37,238 bases of DNA from an uncultured Bacilli bacterium (GCA_947630945.1 CANRJN010000005.1:1-37238); one strand, 5' to 3'; shown: positions 27,839 to 37,136, numbered from the stretch's first letter. Translations and numbers: made by a program. Notes: generated from the sequence alone by a model not told the origin.

Positions 27839-28760
27839 TACTCTCTTTCCTGCTTCTATTAAAGTATTCATTATAACTATCTTTTATATAATTATTAGCA
27901 AGATGAGTATATATTTCTGTTGTTACTATATTTTCATGTCCTAATAATTCTTGAACACTTCTTATATCTGCACCACATTCTATCATATTAGTAGCAAAAC
28001 TATGTCTTAAAACATGTGGTGTTATTTCTTTATCAATTCCTTGTTTTTTAGCAATTTCACCTATCATTTTATATAAACCTTGTCTTGTTATTCTTTTACC
28101 ATGATTATTTAAAAATAATGCATCAGTTGTTTTTTGATTTTTTATAAATAATTCTTGTCTATATTCATTTAAATATAAATCTAAATAATTTACTGCTATT
28201 TTTGATATTGGTACTATTCTTTCTTTACTACCTTTTCCATAAACATTTACAACCATATTATTTAAATCAATATTATTTATATCTAAATTAATAAGTTCAC
28301 TTGCTCTAAGGCCAGTTGCATATAATAATTCAAGCATTGCTTTATTTCTATAATCAAAGGCTGTTTCTAAATTAATATCTAATAATTTATCTACTTCTTC
28401 AATTGATAAATATTTAGGTAATGATTTCTTTCTCTTTAAGCATTCTACATCTTCTGCTACATTAATGTATCCTTTGTATATAGATAAGTATTTAAAGAAA
28501 CTTTTAATACTAGCAATTATTCTATTTAATGAACTTTCATTATAATTAGGCATTGCATGTAAAATATAATTATCTATATCTTTCTTAGTTATATCATCTA
28601 TTTTTTTATTTTCGTATTCTAAAAAGAATCTAATATCTCTTAGATAAGACTCTAATGTATTTTTTGAATAATTTTTATCAATTTTTAAATAATCAATAAA
28701 ATCATCTACAAATTCTTTATTATATATTTCAATCATATTATCACTAATATAAGTATACAC
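27825..28760 (-). CDS. xerD: Tyrosine recombinase XerD/XerC-type
   Basis: LLYATGLRASELINL, KGSKERIVPI, ITPHVLRHSFATNMIECGADIRSVQELLGHENIVTTEIYTH; start may be 28736 (MIEIYNKEF). Confidence 0.92.
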   Translation of the reverse strand: MYTYISDNMIEIYNKEFVDDFIDYLKIDKNYSKNTLESYLRDIRFFLEYENKKIDDITKKDIDNYILHAMPNYNESSLNRIIASIKSFFKYLSIYKGYINVAEDVECLKRKKSLPKYLSIEEVDKLLDINLETAFDYRNKAMLELLYATGLRASELINLDINNIDLNNMVVNVYGKGSKERIVPISKIAVNYLDLYLNEYRQELFIKNQKTTDALFLNNHGKRITRQGLYKMIGEIAKKQGIDKEITPHVLRHSFATNMIECGADIRSVQELLGHENIVTTEIYTHLANNYIKDSYNEYFNRSRKESNENV

Positions 28761-28836
28761 TAAAAACTCCTAATTTAATAGTATTTTTACTTTTAATTTA
28801 CAAATAAAATTGGTAAAATAAGTTGTGGTGATAAGT

Positions 28837-30033
28837 ATGGAATTATTACAAAATAAATTAAGACCAGAAAAACTTAAAGATGTTTTAGGACAAGAGCATT
28901 TAATTGGTAAAGGTAAAGTTTTAACTAATTTAGTAAAAGAGAAAAAGTTATTTAATATTATATTCTATGGAAGAAGTGGTATTGGTAAAACAACTGTCGC
29001 GATGGCTTTAATGAATGAATTTAATTTAAGATATAGAATGCTTAATGCAACAATTAATTCTAAAAAAGATTTTGAAGTTGTAATTGAGGAAGCAAAACTT
29101 TATAATGGAATTATTTTAATAGTTGATGAAATTCATAGAATGAATAAAGATAAACAAGATATACTTCTTTCTTATATAGAAAGTGGTCTTATTACACTAA
29201 TTGGTCTTACTAATTCAAATCCATATCATTCTATTAATCAGGCTATTAGAAGTAGATGTCAATTATTAGAGTTACATGCCTTATCAGAAAGTGATATTGA
29301 AAAAGGTATAAAACGTGTAAAAGAGATATTACCTGATATTAAAATGGATAATAAAACTATTAAATATATTGCTCATTTATCTGATGGAGATATTAGATAT
29401 GCTTATAATTTAATTGAATTTGTTTATTATGGTTATAATAAGGAAATTACAATTGATAATATTAATGAAGTTAATAGTAAACCATCATTTTTTACTGATA
29501 AAAATGAAGATGGACATTATGATATGTTATCTGCTTTTCAAAAAAGTATTAGAGGAAGTGATGTTGATGCTGCCCTTCACTATTTAGCAAGATTAATTGT
29601 ATCAGGAGATTATGACTCTATTTATAGAAGAATGATAGTAATTGCTTATGAAGATATTGGTCTTGCAAACCCTGGAATTGGTCCAAAAGTTATTGCTGCG
29701 ATTGAAGCAAGTGAAAGAGTTGGATATCCAGAACTTGTAAAACCTCTTAGTGTTGTTGTAATTGAAATGGCACTTAGTCCTAAATCAAATTCAGCAGATG
29801 CATCAATTAACTCTGCTATTAATGATATAATGTCTGGTAATGTTGGAAGAATACCAGAGCATATAAGAACTACTAGTCCAAATTATAAATATCCTCATAA
29901 TTATCCTAATTATTGGGTAGATCAACAATACTTACCAGATAATTTAAAAGGAAGAAAATATTATAGTCCTAGAAAAAATAAATTTGAAACTGAAATGTAT
30001 AATTTTAATCAAAAAATAAAGCAATCAAAATAA
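28837..30033 (+). CDS. rarA: Replication-associated recombination protein A (MgsA/RarA AAA+ ATPase)
   Basis: LRPEKLKDVLGQEHLIG, FYGRSGIGKTTVA, IILIVDEIHRMNKDKQD, DVDAALHYLARLI; ATG at 28837 after GTGGTGATAAGT (track uses GTG 28825). Confidence 0.96.
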   Translation: MELLQNKLRPEKLKDVLGQEHLIGKGKVLTNLVKEKKLFNIIFYGRSGIGKTTVAMALMNEFNLRYRMLNATINSKKDFEVVIEEAKLYNGIILIVDEIHRMNKDKQDILLSYIESGLITLIGLTNSNPYHSINQAIRSRCQLLELHALSESDIEKGIKRVKEILPDIKMDNKTIKYIAHLSDGDIRYAYNLIEFVYYGYNKEITIDNINEVNSKPSFFTDKNEDGHYDMLSAFQKSIRGSDVDAALHYLARLIVSGDYDSIYRRMIVIAYEDIGLANPGIGPKVIAAIEASERVGYPELVKPLSVVVIEMALSPKSNSADASINSAINDIMSGNVGRIPEHIRTTSPNYKYPHNYPNYWVDQQYLPDNLKGRKYYSPRKNKFETEMYNFNQKIKQSK

Positions 30034-30034
30034 A

Positions 30035-30069
30035 AAACATTTGAAAACAAGACAAATGTTTTTTGATTT
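30035..30069 (+). terminator. Rho-independent terminator of rarA
   Basis: aaaaaacatttgaaaacaagacaaatgttttttg. Confidence 0.8.
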
Positions 30070-30077
30070 TAATAAAA

Positions 30078-30194
30078 ATGAAGACTGAAATGAAAAAACG
30101 TGAATATAATATTAAACTACTTAGATACATCTCTATCATATTATTTTTACTAATTATTTTAATACTTGCTTTTATTACTCAATCTTCATATTAA
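30078..30194 (+). CDS. Possible 38-aa single-TM small protein: MKTEMKKREYNIKLLRYISIILFLLIILILAFITQSSY
   Basis: Open frame with basic N-terminus plus one TM; no clear SD and sits right after the rarA terminator; not in the ORF track. Confidence 0.4.
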   Translation: MKTEMKKREYNIKLLRYISIILFLLIILILAFITQSSY

Positions 30195-30254
30195 TCATAC
30201 TACATGTTTAGTATATTTTCAATAATTTTTATAGCACATATTTTAGTTTTAAAT

Positions 30255-30938
30255 CTATTTTTTATCATTTACTACATCATTAATTATATAATTTGTAATA
30301 TATAGTCCTGCTACGGCTGGTACAAATGCAGTTGATCCAAGCATAGTATTATTAATTGCTTTTTCAGTAGATGTAACTACTACTACATCTTTCATTAATT
30401 CTTTATCTGTACCTAATTCTTTTCTAATTTTTTTAGCAAGAGGATCTGTTTCAGTTTTATCAAGTGTAGTAATTTCTAATTTAGTTGCATCCATTTTATT
30501 AGCAGTACCCATTGAAGAAATTAGTTTAATATTTTTATTATGACATTCTTTTATTAATTTTACTTTTACTTTTGTAGTATCACAAGCATCAATTATATAA
30601 TCATAATGACTACTAAATAATATTTCCATATTATCTTCTGTAATATGAGTATTAATTATATTTACTATAGCATTTTTATTTATTAATTTAATTCTTTTTT
30701 TCCATTCTTTTGTTTTATATTTATTATTATTTTTAGATGTTGCGATAATTTGTCTATTAATATTACTAGGTTTAATAGTATCTCCATCTACAAGAGTTAT
30801 ATTATTAACTCCACATCTAGTTAAAGATTCTATGGCGTACCCACCTACACCACCAAGTCCTAAAATTAAGATATTTAATTTTTTAATTTTTTCAAGATTC
30901 TCACTTCCAACTAAACTTTCTAGTCTTGTAAGATTCAT
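30255..30938 (-). CDS. tcdA: tRNA threonylcarbamoyladenosine dehydratase (ThiF/E1-like, TcdA/YrvM)
   Basis: RLESLVGSENLEKIKKLNILILGLGGVGGYAIESLTRCGVNNITLVDGDTIKPSNINRQ; DYIIDACDTTKVK; SSMGTANKMD. Confidence 0.93.
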   Translation of the reverse strand: MNLTRLESLVGSENLEKIKKLNILILGLGGVGGYAIESLTRCGVNNITLVDGDTIKPSNINRQIIATSKNNNKYKTKEWKKRIKLINKNAIVNIINTHITEDNMEILFSSHYDYIIDACDTTKVKVKLIKECHNKNIKLISSMGTANKMDATKLEITTLDKTETDPLAKKIRKELGTDKELMKDVVVVTSTEKAINNTMLGSTAFVPAVAGLYITNYIINDVVNDKK

Positions 30939-30974
30939 ATTATTCCTCCCTTAGTGGTTTATATTATAGCATAT

Positions 30975-31146
30975 AAAAAACCTAGTGTAAATATAGTGTA
31001 ATAAAAACTCGCGATTAGACGAGGTGGTAGGACACATAATATACTCGGGATCTTGCCAAATGGCAATATTCAACTCCATATACTAATTAGTCCCCCTATA
31101 ATATTACATAGCCGGTTTATTGTGACTATATTTCCTCTCTAGGTTA
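30975..31146 (-). ncRNA. ssrS: 6S RNA candidate (SsrS/BsrA type)
   Basis: Reverse strand: closing stem CCTAG..AAATATAGT..AATAA with TTATT..ACTATATTT..CTAGG followed by TTTTTT; inner hairpin tip TTGCC-ATT-TGGCAA; 3'-side bulge hairpin CTCG..CGAG; own promoter TTGTCA-17-TAAAAT (31152-31180); adjacent to tcdA/yrvM and near rarA, as recalled for B. subtilis bsrA. Confidence 0.75.
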
Positions 31147-31151
31147 ATTTA

Positions 31152-31180
31152 ATTTTATCATATTAAATTTGATATGACAA
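31152..31180 (-). promoter_or_regulatory. Promoter of the 6S RNA candidate: TTGTCA - 17 nt - TAAAAT
   Basis: Reverse strand TTGTCATATCAAATTTAATATGATAAAAT. Confidence 0.65.
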
Positions 31181-31204
31181 GCAAATTTCATTTAATTTAC
31201 AAAA

Positions 31205-32236
31205 TTATTCATTTAAATAATTAAAATGTCCATATTTAGCAGTATCATAATAACACTTATTAAGTAAATCTAAATCTTTAATTATATTTTTAGGTTCACA
31301 TTCTTTATATAATTTATTATCTACTTTAATTTCACCAATATCACTCATTATACTAATAGATAATGGTTTTCTAATTCCAATAGCATAACTTATTTGTACT
31401 TCACACCATTTTAAATTATACTTTTTTAAGTAATCTACTGCTATTAGCCTTGCTTTATAAGCAGCACTTCTATCTACTTTTGTTGGATCTTTTCCACTAA
31501 ATGCACCACCTCCAACACTTGAAAATGAATGATAATTATCTACAACTATTTTTCTTCCTGTAAGTCCAGCATCCGCGACAAAACCACCGATTTCAAATTT
31601 ACCTGTTGGATTAATCAAAAAATTTTCAATTTCTAAATTATATTTATTACAAATAGAAACTACTAAATTTTTAATTATTTTATCTGTTTCATCTCTTTCA
31701 AGTTCTGTATTTTGATAAGAAACTGTAAATGTTTTAATTTTAGTAATTTTATTATCTTTATCATAATAACCTGTAATTTGTGCTTTTCCATCTGGTTTAA
31801 ATCTTTTATCTTTTTTAATTAGTTTATTATATTCATAAGATAATTCTTGTAATATAATCATAGAAGTTGGTAAATAATACTTATTATCATTACAAGCATA
31901 GCCAAACATCATCCCTTGGTCCCCGGCACCCATAACTTTATTATTAGTACCAAGAGAAATATCACTACTTTGAAGTCCAATATTATTAATAATTGTATAA
32001 TTTGTATCATATCCAATATCCATAAGTACTCTTTTTACTGTTTTCTCTACATTTACACAAGTTTTTGATGTAACTTCACCTGTAATAAATATTATTCCTT
32101 TACCACCACAAGTTTCAATACCACATCTACTATTCTTATCTCCTTTCAAATATTCATCAAGTAAGGCATCACTAATTTGATCACATACTTTATCAGGATG
32201 ACCTCTAAATACAATTTCATTACTATATAATCTCAT
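31205..32236 (-). CDS. metK: S-adenosylmethionine synthetase, short/divergent form (343 aa)
   Basis: GHPDKVCDQISDALLD, GAGDQGMMFGYA, DAGLTGRKIVVDNYHSFSSVGGGAFSGKDPTKVDRSAAYKAR, ends at TAKYGHF. Confidence 0.92.
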   Translation of the reverse strand: MRLYSNEIVFRGHPDKVCDQISDALLDEYLKGDKNSRCGIETCGGKGIIFITGEVTSKTCVNVEKTVKRVLMDIGYDTNYTIINNIGLQSSDISLGTNNKVMGAGDQGMMFGYACNDNKYYLPTSMIILQELSYEYNKLIKKDKRFKPDGKAQITGYYDKDNKITKIKTFTVSYQNTELERDETDKIIKNLVVSICNKYNLEIENFLINPTGKFEIGGFVADAGLTGRKIVVDNYHSFSSVGGGAFSGKDPTKVDRSAAYKARLIAVDYLKKYNLKWCEVQISYAIGIRKPLSISIMSDIGEIKVDNKLYKECEPKNIIKDLDLLNKCYYDTAKYGHFNYLNE

Positions 32237-32282
32237 ACTTCACACTCCTTTTTTTAGATAATATAGATTACCTTAAAAAGAA

Positions 32283-32320
32283 AAATACCTAAGATAACTT
32301 AGGCATAAGTATAAGTTATC
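32283..32320 (-). terminator. Expression-platform terminator/antiterminator of the metK leader
   Basis: Reverse strand GGATAACTTATACTTATGCCTAAGTTATCTTAGGTATTTTTC: overlapping hairpins (GATAACTTA/TAAGTTATC and CCTAAG/CTTAGG) with T-run. Confidence 0.65.
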
Positions 32321-32402
32321 CTCATCCGTCTGGGTTTACCACCTAACTAAATAGGTTGGTGTGATCTACGAGCCAGTCTCTAAATCACTCTTTATAAGGT
32401 AA
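32314..32402 (-). promoter_or_regulatory. SAM-I (S-box) riboswitch aptamer, divergent variant, upstream of metK
   Basis: Reverse strand CCTTATAAAGAGTGATTTAGAGACTGGCTCGTAGATCACACCAACCTATTTAGTTAGGTGGTAAACCCAGACGGATGAGGATAA aligns with the S-box core (GACTGGC..CGATGAAACCCGGCAACC / GGTGCTAATTCC). Confidence 0.78.
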
Positions 32403-32435
32403 TATATAAAATTGTTTTGTCCTTTGGACACATTA

Positions 32436-32463
32436 ATTATATCACAGAATTTATAAAACACAA
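32436..32463 (-). promoter_or_regulatory. Probable metK promoter upstream of the riboswitch (TTGTGT - 16 nt - TATAAT)
   Basis: Reverse strand TTGTGTTTTATAAATTCTGTGATATAAT. Confidence 0.6.
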
Positions 32464-32494
32464 ATAAAAATTTATATTTGTCATATACTTTATT

Positions 32495-33799
32495 ATGTTA
32501 AACAAAATAAGAGATAATGTATTTGTAAAATCAACACTTGTATTATTAATTGGTGGAGTTTTTGGTAAATTAATTGGATTTATATTAAAAATTATTATAA
32601 CAAGATGGCTTGGAGCAGAAGGTATGGGACTTTATAGTATGCTTTCTCCTACTACGTCACTTTTAAGTGTAATTGCAGTCTTTTCCTATTCAAATGCTAT
32701 ATCAAAAATTATATCAGAAGAAAGTTCCCGTGCTAAATCATTATTAATATCAATAATTCCAATGTCTATTCTAATAAATACTTTTATAATTATAATTGTT
32801 ATATTATTTTCTCCAATATTATCTACACATTTATTAAAAAATTCATCTCTTTTATTTCCAATTATATGTATTTCTCTTACTATGCCATTTATAAGTATTT
32901 CCGCTATTATAAAGGGGTATTTTTGGGGAAAACAAAATATGTTTCCATATATTCTTTCTAATTTTATAGAGCAAATCGTAAGACTTATTTTAATCTTATT
33001 ATTTATTAATTATTTTTTAAATTTAGGTTTAATTTATGCAATATGCTATATAATACTTGTAAATACTATTGGAGAAGTATCATCTTGGATAGTAATGCTT
33101 AAATATTTTCCAAAAGTGAAACTTACTAAAAAAGATTTTAAAATAAATTTTAATGATATTAAAAAAGTAATGGAATTTTGTATACCATCTACACTTAGTA
33201 AAATAATAGGTTCTATATCATATTTTTTAGAACCTATTATACTTACAAATGTATTATTATTTGTAGGTTATACAAAAGATTATATAGTATATGAATATGG
33301 TGTTATAAATGCATACGCGTTATCTACCCTATTAATGCCACAATTTTTTACTCAAAATATGGCAACATCATTAGTACCAGAATTATCTAAATATTATAAA
33401 AGAAGAAATATTGATATGTGTAAAAAAAGAATAAAACAAATTGTTTTAGTTTCTTGCCTTATTGGTGGTGCTTCTACATTAATAATTACTATATTTCCAA
33501 GTTTCTTTTTAAATATACTTTATGGTACTACTGAGGGAATTGATTATATTAGATTACTCTCTCCATTTACAATGCTATTTTATATAGAGTATCCACTAAT
33601 TGACGCGCTACAAGCACTTGGTGAAAGTAAGGTTGCTATGAGTATTACTATTAAAACATCATTTATAAGAATTATTTCAATAGTAATTTTTTCATTTTTA
33701 AAAATTGGTATGTATAGCCTAGTAATTTCAATTGTAATAAATTTAATTGTATCTACTTATCTTTATTATAGTAAAATAAATAAACTACTAGTCATCTAA
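32495..33799 (+). CDS. MATE/MOP-superfamily polysaccharide flippase, SpoVB/MurJ-like
   Basis: Multi-TM; VKSTLVLLIGGVFGKLIGFILKIIITRWLGAEGMGLYSMLSPTTSLLSVIAVFS; position next to DUF421-tgt-queA supports SpoVB. Confidence 0.88.
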   Translation: MLNKIRDNVFVKSTLVLLIGGVFGKLIGFILKIIITRWLGAEGMGLYSMLSPTTSLLSVIAVFSYSNAISKIISEESSRAKSLLISIIPMSILINTFIIIIVILFSPILSTHLLKNSSLLFPIICISLTMPFISISAIIKGYFWGKQNMFPYILSNFIEQIVRLILILLFINYFLNLGLIYAICYIILVNTIGEVSSWIVMLKYFPKVKLTKKDFKINFNDIKKVMEFCIPSTLSKIIGSISYFLEPIILTNVLLFVGYTKDYIVYEYGVINAYALSTLLMPQFFTQNMATSLVPELSKYYKRRNIDMCKKRIKQIVLVSCLIGGASTLIITIFPSFFLNILYGTTEGIDYIRLLSPFTMLFYIEYPLIDALQALGESKVAMSITIKTSFIRIISIVIFSFLKIGMYSLVISIVINLIVSTYLYYSKINKLLVI

Positions 33800-34441
33800 T
33801 AGTTCATTTCTTTTAATAACATAAATTTTTTTATTTTTATAAAAAGCATAAAATACATCTTCTTTTTTTAAATTATTATCGCTTAAATATTTATTTATCC
33901 ACTCTTCACTTTTTTCTATATAATCAAGTGTATCTTTTTGTATAACTCCATCTAATATAAGTGGAAATGGGTTTTCATTATCAAGACCTAAAAAACTATA
34001 TTTAAATATATTTAATTTACCATTATTTTCAAGTACAGCATACTCTACATCTTTTAAATTTTTAATATTATTATTTCTAAGTTCAATCATTAAGTCATCA
34101 AGTGAATATCTTTGTTTCATCATTTCTTTATAATTAATAATACCTCTATTGATTATTAAACTTGGTCTTCCTTGCATAATATTTCTAAATTTACTAAATT
34201 TTAATGATAAATATCCTGATACTATTTCAAAAAATAAAAGTATAATTATTGGTATTATTGTAAGTAACATAGAATCTTTATAGTTTTCAATTGATATTGC
34301 AGCAAGTTCTGCTATTAACAAACTTACTACTAAATCTTGAATAGATAATTGTCCTATTTCTCTTTTACCCATTAGTCTTAAAACAATTAATACAAATAAA
34401 TAGAAAAACATTGTTCTTAATATTACAAATACTAAATCCAT
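33788..34441 (-). CDS. DUF421 (YetF/YrbG-like) membrane protein
   Basis: RTMFFYLFVLIVLRLMGKREIGQLSIQDLVVSLLIAELAAISIE...RPSLIINRGIINYKEMMKQRYSLDDLMIELR. Confidence 0.9.
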   Translation of the reverse strand: MDLVFVILRTMFFYLFVLIVLRLMGKREIGQLSIQDLVVSLLIAELAAISIENYKDSMLLTIIPIIILLFFEIVSGYLSLKFSKFRNIMQGRPSLIINRGIINYKEMMKQRYSLDDLMIELRNNNIKNLKDVEYAVLENNGKLNIFKYSFLGLDNENPFPLILDGVIQKDTLDYIEKSEEWINKYLSDNNLKKEDVFYAFYKNKKIYVIKRNELLDD

Positions 34442-34514
34442 TATATCACCTAATATTATTATGTTTAAATCATAAAATTTTAAAACATAAATATAATTAA
34501 TTAGGTGAAAAAAT

Positions 34515-34880
34515 ATGAATATGAATAAAATTATTAATTATTTAAAATGTATTGGATTATTTTTTATGATACTTTTAGTTTATTTACTAATAATCACTAC
34601 TCTTTATTATTTTGAAGTATTTGAATATAAAACAATATCTATTATTAATTATATATCAATTATTGTAATGTTTTTCTTACTTGGATTTAAAGTTTCTAAA
34701 TTAGAAAAACAAAAAGGATATTTAAATGGATTTTTAATATCTTCTATGGTTGTTATATTATTTGTTTTAGTATCACTTATATTATCAAAATTATCTTTTT
34801 CTTCACTAGTGTATTATCTATCTGTGATATTATCATCTATTGTTGGTGGTATAATTGGTGTTTCAAAAGATAAAAATTAA
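34515..34880 (+). CDS. TIGR04086-like (YrzE-type) small membrane protein
   Basis: Four TM helices, 121 aa, located between DUF421 and tgt, where yrzE-type genes typically lie. Confidence 0.65.
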   Translation: MNMNKIINYLKCIGLFFMILLVYLLIITTLYYFEVFEYKTISIINYISIIVMFFLLGFKVSKLEKQKGYLNGFLISSMVVILFVLVSLILSKLSFSSLVYYLSVILSSIVGGIIGVSKDKN

Positions 34881-34894
34881 ATAAAAAAGATATT

Positions 34895-36016
34895 TTATTT
34901 CTTATTTTTAAAATATCTTTCTTTAAATTCTTCTCTAAATTCTAATAAATCATCTTTTTCTATATGTTCTCTTATATCTTCCATTAATTTAGTTAAAAAT
35001 CTAACATTATGAATTGATATTAATCTTTGACCAAATGATTCTTCTGATACTAGAAGATGTCTAATATATGATTTTGAAAAGTTTTTACAAGTATAACAAT
35101 CACAATCTTTTTCAATTGGATCTAAATCTTTTATAAATCTTGCATTTTTAAGATTAGTTCTTCCATCACGAGTCAGTGCATTTCCGTGTCTTGCAAGTCT
35201 TGTTGGAAGTACACAGTCAAATATATCAATACCTCTAATTACACCATCAATTAAGTCCATAGGTTCTCCTACACCCATTAAATATCTAATTTTATCTTTT
35301 GGTAAATAAGCAGTTGCATACTCTATCATTTTAAGTTTAGTTTCACTATCTTCTCCAACGCTTACTCCACCTACACTATAACCATCAAAATCAAGTTTAG
35401 CAGTTTCAATAGCAGAAAATTTTCTTAAATCTGGAAATTCTCCACCTTGAACAATACCAAATTGGGCTTGAGTATCTCTTTTTTTATTAGCATCTAAACT
35501 TCTTTTAGCCCATCTAAGAGTTCTTTCTACACTATTTTTCATATATTCATGAGTTACAGGGTATGGTGGGCACTCATCAAAACTCATTATTATATCTGAA
35601 CCTAATTTATTTTGTATTTCAATACTTTTTTCAGGTGTTAAAAGTAAATTCTTGCCATCTAAATGACTTTTAAATTTAACTCCTTCTTCACTAATATCTT
35701 TTGGTTTAGCAAGAGAAAATACTTGAAATCCACCACAATCTGTAAGTATAGGTCCTGTTTTATAATTCATAAAATTATGTAGTCCACCAGCATTGTCTAC
35801 TACATCTTCTCCTGGTCTTAACCATAAATGATATGTATTTGATAATATTATATCAGCATGCGCGTCTTTTAATTCTTCTGGACTTAATGTTTTTACTGTT
35901 GCTTGTGTCCCAACAGGCATAAACATAGGAGTTTTATGATGTCCCCATTTTGTTTCAAATTCACCTAGTCTTGCTCCACATGATGATTCTTTTATTAGTT
36001 TAAATTTTAAATCCAT
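34895..36016 (-). CDS. tgt: tRNA-guanine transglycosylase
   Basis: [86 protein letters not shown]. Confidence 0.98.
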   Translation of the reverse strand: MDLKFKLIKESSCGARLGEFETKWGHHKTPMFMPVGTQATVKTLSPEELKDAHADIILSNTYHLWLRPGEDVVDNAGGLHNFMNYKTGPILTDCGGFQVFSLAKPKDISEEGVKFKSHLDGKNLLLTPEKSIEIQNKLGSDIIMSFDECPPYPVTHEYMKNSVERTLRWAKRSLDANKKRDTQAQFGIVQGGEFPDLRKFSAIETAKLDFDGYSVGGVSVGEDSETKLKMIEYATAYLPKDKIRYLMGVGEPMDLIDGVIRGIDIFDCVLPTRLARHGNALTRDGRTNLKNARFIKDLDPIEKDCDCYTCKNFSKSYIRHLLVSEESFGQRLISIHNVRFLTKLMEDIREHIEKDDLLEFREEFKERYFKNKK

Positions 36017-37062
36017 TATTTTACCTCCTCATTTGTTAAAAACATTGCATCTCCAAAACTAAAAAATTTATATTTCTTTTCTTGTGCATGAGCATATGCT
36101 TCCTTAATTATATCAATACTACTAAATGCAGATACTAGCATTACTAGTGTACTTTTTGGTAAATGAAAATTTGTAATTAAAGCATCAGCAGATTTAAATT
36201 TATATGGTGGGTATATAAATATGCCTGTTTCTTCACAAGTACTTTTAAATTCACCATATGAAGATATATTTGCTTCTAGTGTTCTTAATGATGTTGTACC
36301 AACACAAATAATTCTTCTTCCTTCTTTTTTTGCTAAATTTAATCTGTCTGCAACATCCTTACTTATTTCATAAAGTTCACTATGCATATCATGTTTAGTT
36401 ATATCATTTTCTACAACTGGTCTAAATGTTCCAAGTCCTACATTTAGAGTTACATATAATATTTCTATTCCTTTTTTATTAATATCACTTAATAATTCAT
36501 TTGTAAAATGTAGTCCAGCAGTAGGAGCAGCAGCACTACCTGTTTTTTTAGCATAAACAGTATTATATCTATCATTATCTTTTAATTTTTCATGTATATA
36601 TGGTGGAAGTGGCATGGCACCAACACTATTTAAATGTTCAACTAAAATTCCTTTATATATTAATTTAATATTTGTAATACCATCATTTAATACTTCTATT
36701 ACTTCACAACTAAAATCATCCTCAAATTTTATTTGTGTGCCTACTTTTACTCTTTTTTGTGGCCTTACTAAACATTGCCATACATCACTTTCTAATTCTT
36801 TTAAAAGTAATACTTCTATTTTAGCATTAGTATCAGTTTTATAACCAATAATTCTACTTGGTAAAACTTTTGTATTATTTAATACAAGTACATCACCTTT
36901 TTTTAAATAATTGATTATATTATAAAAAACATCATCTTTATATTTTCCATTATTTTTATTTACAACTAATAATTTAGAGTGATCCCTATCTTTAATAGGT
37001 GTTTGTGCAATTAAGGACTCATCTAAATTATAGTCATAAGTATTTATATTCTTATAATCCAT
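36016..37062 (-). CDS. queA: S-adenosylmethionine:tRNA ribosyltransferase-isomerase QueA
   Basis: [81 protein letters not shown]. Confidence 0.98.
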   Translation of the reverse strand: MDYKNINTYDYNLDESLIAQTPIKDRDHSKLLVVNKNNGKYKDDVFYNIINYLKKGDVLVLNNTKVLPSRIIGYKTDTNAKIEVLLLKELESDVWQCLVRPQKRVKVGTQIKFEDDFSCEVIEVLNDGITNIKLIYKGILVEHLNSVGAMPLPPYIHEKLKDNDRYNTVYAKKTGSAAAPTAGLHFTNELLSDINKKGIEILYVTLNVGLGTFRPVVENDITKHDMHSELYEISKDVADRLNLAKKEGRRIICVGTTSLRTLEANISSYGEFKSTCEETGIFIYPPYKFKSADALITNFHLPKSTLVMLVSAFSSIDIIKEAYAHAQEKKYKFFSFGDAMFLTNEEVK

Positions 37063-37068
37063 AATATT

Positions 37069-37087
37069 ACTAGGAAAACAGCCTAGT
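37069..37087 (-). promoter_or_regulatory. Hairpin between the SD and start codon of queA
   Basis: Reverse strand AAGGAAGTGAGTG-ACTAGG-CTGTTTT-CCTAGT-AATATT-ATG. Confidence 0.5.
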
Positions 37088-37136
37088 CACTCACTTCCTT
37101 TGCTAGTTAATTATAGCATATTATTTTTAAATATAA

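Noticed and set aside
27825-28760. XerD-like recombinase as evidence of an integrative element
   Set aside because: Sits in a housekeeping operon with deoB and rlmD and looks like the chromosomal Xer protein; no att sites, phage or conjugation genes nearby
36614-36844. 76-aa plus-strand ORF
   Set aside because: Antisense to queA; no independent support
37069-37100. preQ1 riboswitch in front of queA
   Set aside because: Only a simple 6-bp hairpin; no preQ1-I/II aptamer core recognised
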